From Desulfobacterales bacterium S5133MH16 (GTDB lineage: Bacteria > Desulfobacterota > Desulfobacteria > Desulfobacterales > UBA11574), in NCBI GenBank assembly GCA_001751005.1, contig MAXL01000354.1, forward strand, positions 1-6,153: DNA of 6,153 nt, given 5' to 3'. This document shows, piece after piece, positions 5,338 through 6,153 of the stretch. Both the position numbers and the translations under genes were made by a program. Position 1 is the stretch's first letter. Each line of letters opens with the position of its first letter. Under the pieces are notes generated by a model. The model had not been told where the DNA came from and ran no database searches. It saw only the letters and a program-made list of their open reading frames with translations.

Positions 5338-5757
5338 ATGAAACAAAAACGAAAGGACAAGTATCTACTTCGGGTTACCAAGGCAGAATCACTCCAGGTT
5401 CATGACGAGCCCGGCCACACCTTAACGTTAACTGAAATGGAGGGAGAGCCCATCGAGCACGAAGTGGGTGTGGCCGGCGAGTTTGTCTCTCGCCGCAGTG
5501 TCACCTTCCATGACCGGACCAAGGGCACAGGTCCTATGCAGGGTTATGTTATGGCTCACTTTCAGTATGGTTCAGTATTCAGCACCTTTGAAGGCAACCG
5601 GGACGGTAGTACCAAAATCAGTACGGGCACGTGGAAGGCTTACGAGGGCACAGGGAAGCTGCGCGGAATCAAAGGGGGAGGAACATTCAAGGTAACCGCA
5701 GGAGAGGGAAGGAACAAGTTCATTATGGAGATGGAAGGAGAATATGAGGCCGGGTAA
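5338..5757 (+). CDS. 139-residue beta-rich orphan protein of unknown function
   Basis: ATG at 5338 has AAGGAG (5326-5331) 6 nt upstream. The protein starts with a short basic stretch (M-K-Q-K-R-K-D-K) and lacks a signal peptide or membrane segment, so it is probably cytoplasmic. Most of it alternates strand-like segments with glycine turns; residues 97-119 (G-T-W-K-A-Y-E-G-T-G-K-L then G-G-G-T-F-K-V) resemble the glycine-rich hairpins of small barrel families such as allene-oxide-cyclase-like or DUF3224-type proteins. This is a fold guess, not a family assignment, and no catalytic residues can be named. By eye its base composition is more GC-rich than the flanking DNA, hinting at a different origin. 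It appears to be a single-gene unit with a long leader and an intrinsic terminator at 5809-5844. Confidence 0.85.
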   Translation: MKQKRKDKYLLRVTKAESLQVHDEPGHTLTLTEMEGEPIEHEVGVAGEFVSRRSVTFHDRTKGTGPMQGYVMAHFQYGSVFSTFEGNRDGSTKISTGTWKAYEGTGKLRGIKGGGTFKVTAGEGRNKFIMEMEGEYEAG

Positions 5758-5808
5758 TCTCGATATTGTTGTGCTCCTATAGTCAGTGGGGGGCAAATAG
5801 CCGTTTAT

Positions 5809-5844
5809 AAGGGGTGTTGATTTTTGCGCCCCTTTTTATTTTAT
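5809..5844 (+). terminator. rho-independent terminator
   Basis: AAGGGGTG (5809-5816) pairs with CGCCCCTT (5827-5834), an 8-bp stem with one G-T pair, around a 10-nt loop, followed by TTTTTATTTTATT. It lies about 50 nt after the stop codon of the 139-residue gene and separates it from the gene starting at 5880. Confidence 0.85.
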
Positions 5845-5879
5845 TGAATAATAGCAAAGAAAGCGGAGAAACAATAAGC

Positions 5880-6153
5880 ATGATTAAAGAAATGGTATGG
5901 AACAAGTATTTGCAAGAGGAAGGATTGGATAAATATCCGGAGATTGTAAAATTATTCGATTCTGATTCAGAAGCGATTAAGTTAGTTAAACAGGCGTTGT
6001 TAAATGATCGAGTATTAAGACCGGTGTTTATGCAGGTATTGCCTGAGGAGAAAACAGGAAAGATGGAAATTTGCAATAAAAAGTTGGCTTCGGAAAAGAT
6101 AAAAGGGGATAAGACCCTTGCTGATTATATCATGGAAAACAAAGGAATTTTTC
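5880..6153 (+). CDS. hypothetical protein, cut by the right edge
   Basis: ATG at 5880 has GGAG (5865-5868) 11 nt upstream, and the frame stays open for 91 codons to the edge. It begins M-I-K-E-M-V-W-N-K-Y-L-Q-E-E and is hydrophilic, mostly helical, with many Lys, Glu and Leu; no signal peptide, membrane segment, metal motif or family signature is visible in this part. Codons are AT-rich (many TTA, GTA and AAA), unlike the GC-richer gene before it. It begins after a terminator and so probably has its own promoter, although none is clear. I do not recognise the family. Confidence 0.75.
   Translation, partial: MIKEMVWNKYLQEEGLDKYPEIVKLFDSDSEAIKLVKQALLNDRVLRPVFMQVLPEEKTGKMEICNKKLASEKIKGDKTLADYIMENKGIF

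Noticed and set aside
5468..5695. 75-codon plus-strand ORF inside the 139-residue gene
   Set aside because: Out-of-frame shadow without a ribosome site.
5783..6076. 97-codon ORF on the minus strand
   Set aside because: It is antisense to the gene starting at 5880, covers the terminator, and its translation looks like an antisense shadow; the plus-strand frame has a ribosome site and continues to the edge.
1..6153. tRNA, rRNA or CRISPR arrays
   Set aside because: No cloverleaf-like segment, rRNA-like sequence or regularly spaced repeats were seen on either strand.

Overview
The window looks like part of the chromosome of a Gram-negative bacterium, most likely a sulfate-reducer-type deltaproteobacterium (Desulfobacterota, Desulfobacterales-like). 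This is inferred from a large outer-membrane Omp85 protein, two c-di-GMP-type PilZ proteins with the sequence style common in that group, a canonical sigma-54 promoter, and a hairpin-forming intergenic repeat resembling dispersed repeats I remember from those genomes. No database search was possible.

Layout. Positions 3-2744 (+) hold nearly all of a BamA/TamA-family outer-membrane assembly protein, cut at the left edge probably only within its signal peptide. It has seven POTRA domains and a C-terminal beta-barrel. Directly at its stop codon starts a MITE/REP-like inverted-repeat element (2769-2894) with an extra copy of its left arm (2747-2767). Positions 2895-3285 have no intact gene; a weak protein relic may lie at 3059-3178. 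On the minus strand, two small PilZ-domain proteins (4245-3916, then 3825-3286) form a probable two-gene unit.

Positions 4252-4637 are an AT-rich divergent regulatory region. On the plus strand it carries a near-perfect -24/-12 sigma-54 promoter (4552-4567), an exact IHF-consensus match upstream (4525-4537) and a 9-bp dyad (4422-4480) at the usual distance for an enhancer-binding activator. This arrangement points at two overlapping micro-genes: a 39-residue zinc-ribbon-like protein (4638-4757) and a 30-residue protein (4754-4846), joined by an ATGA stop/start overlap. Both are short enough to be missed by ordinary gene calling.

Positions 4847-5337 form a long non-coding stretch with candidate sigma-70 promoters, small repeats and a strong 13-bp hairpin. 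It precedes a 139-residue, beta-rich, glycine-rich orphan protein (5338-5757) that looks more GC-rich than its neighbours. A clear intrinsic terminator (5809-5844) ends that unit. A further gene of unknown function starts at 5880 and runs off the right edge.

Functional reading. The outer-membrane gene is housekeeping-like. The rest looks like accessory, signal-responsive DNA (c-di-GMP binding, sigma-54 control, tiny zinc-ribbon protein). The most noteworthy unit is the sigma-54-controlled micro-operon at 4422-4846; its function is unknown.
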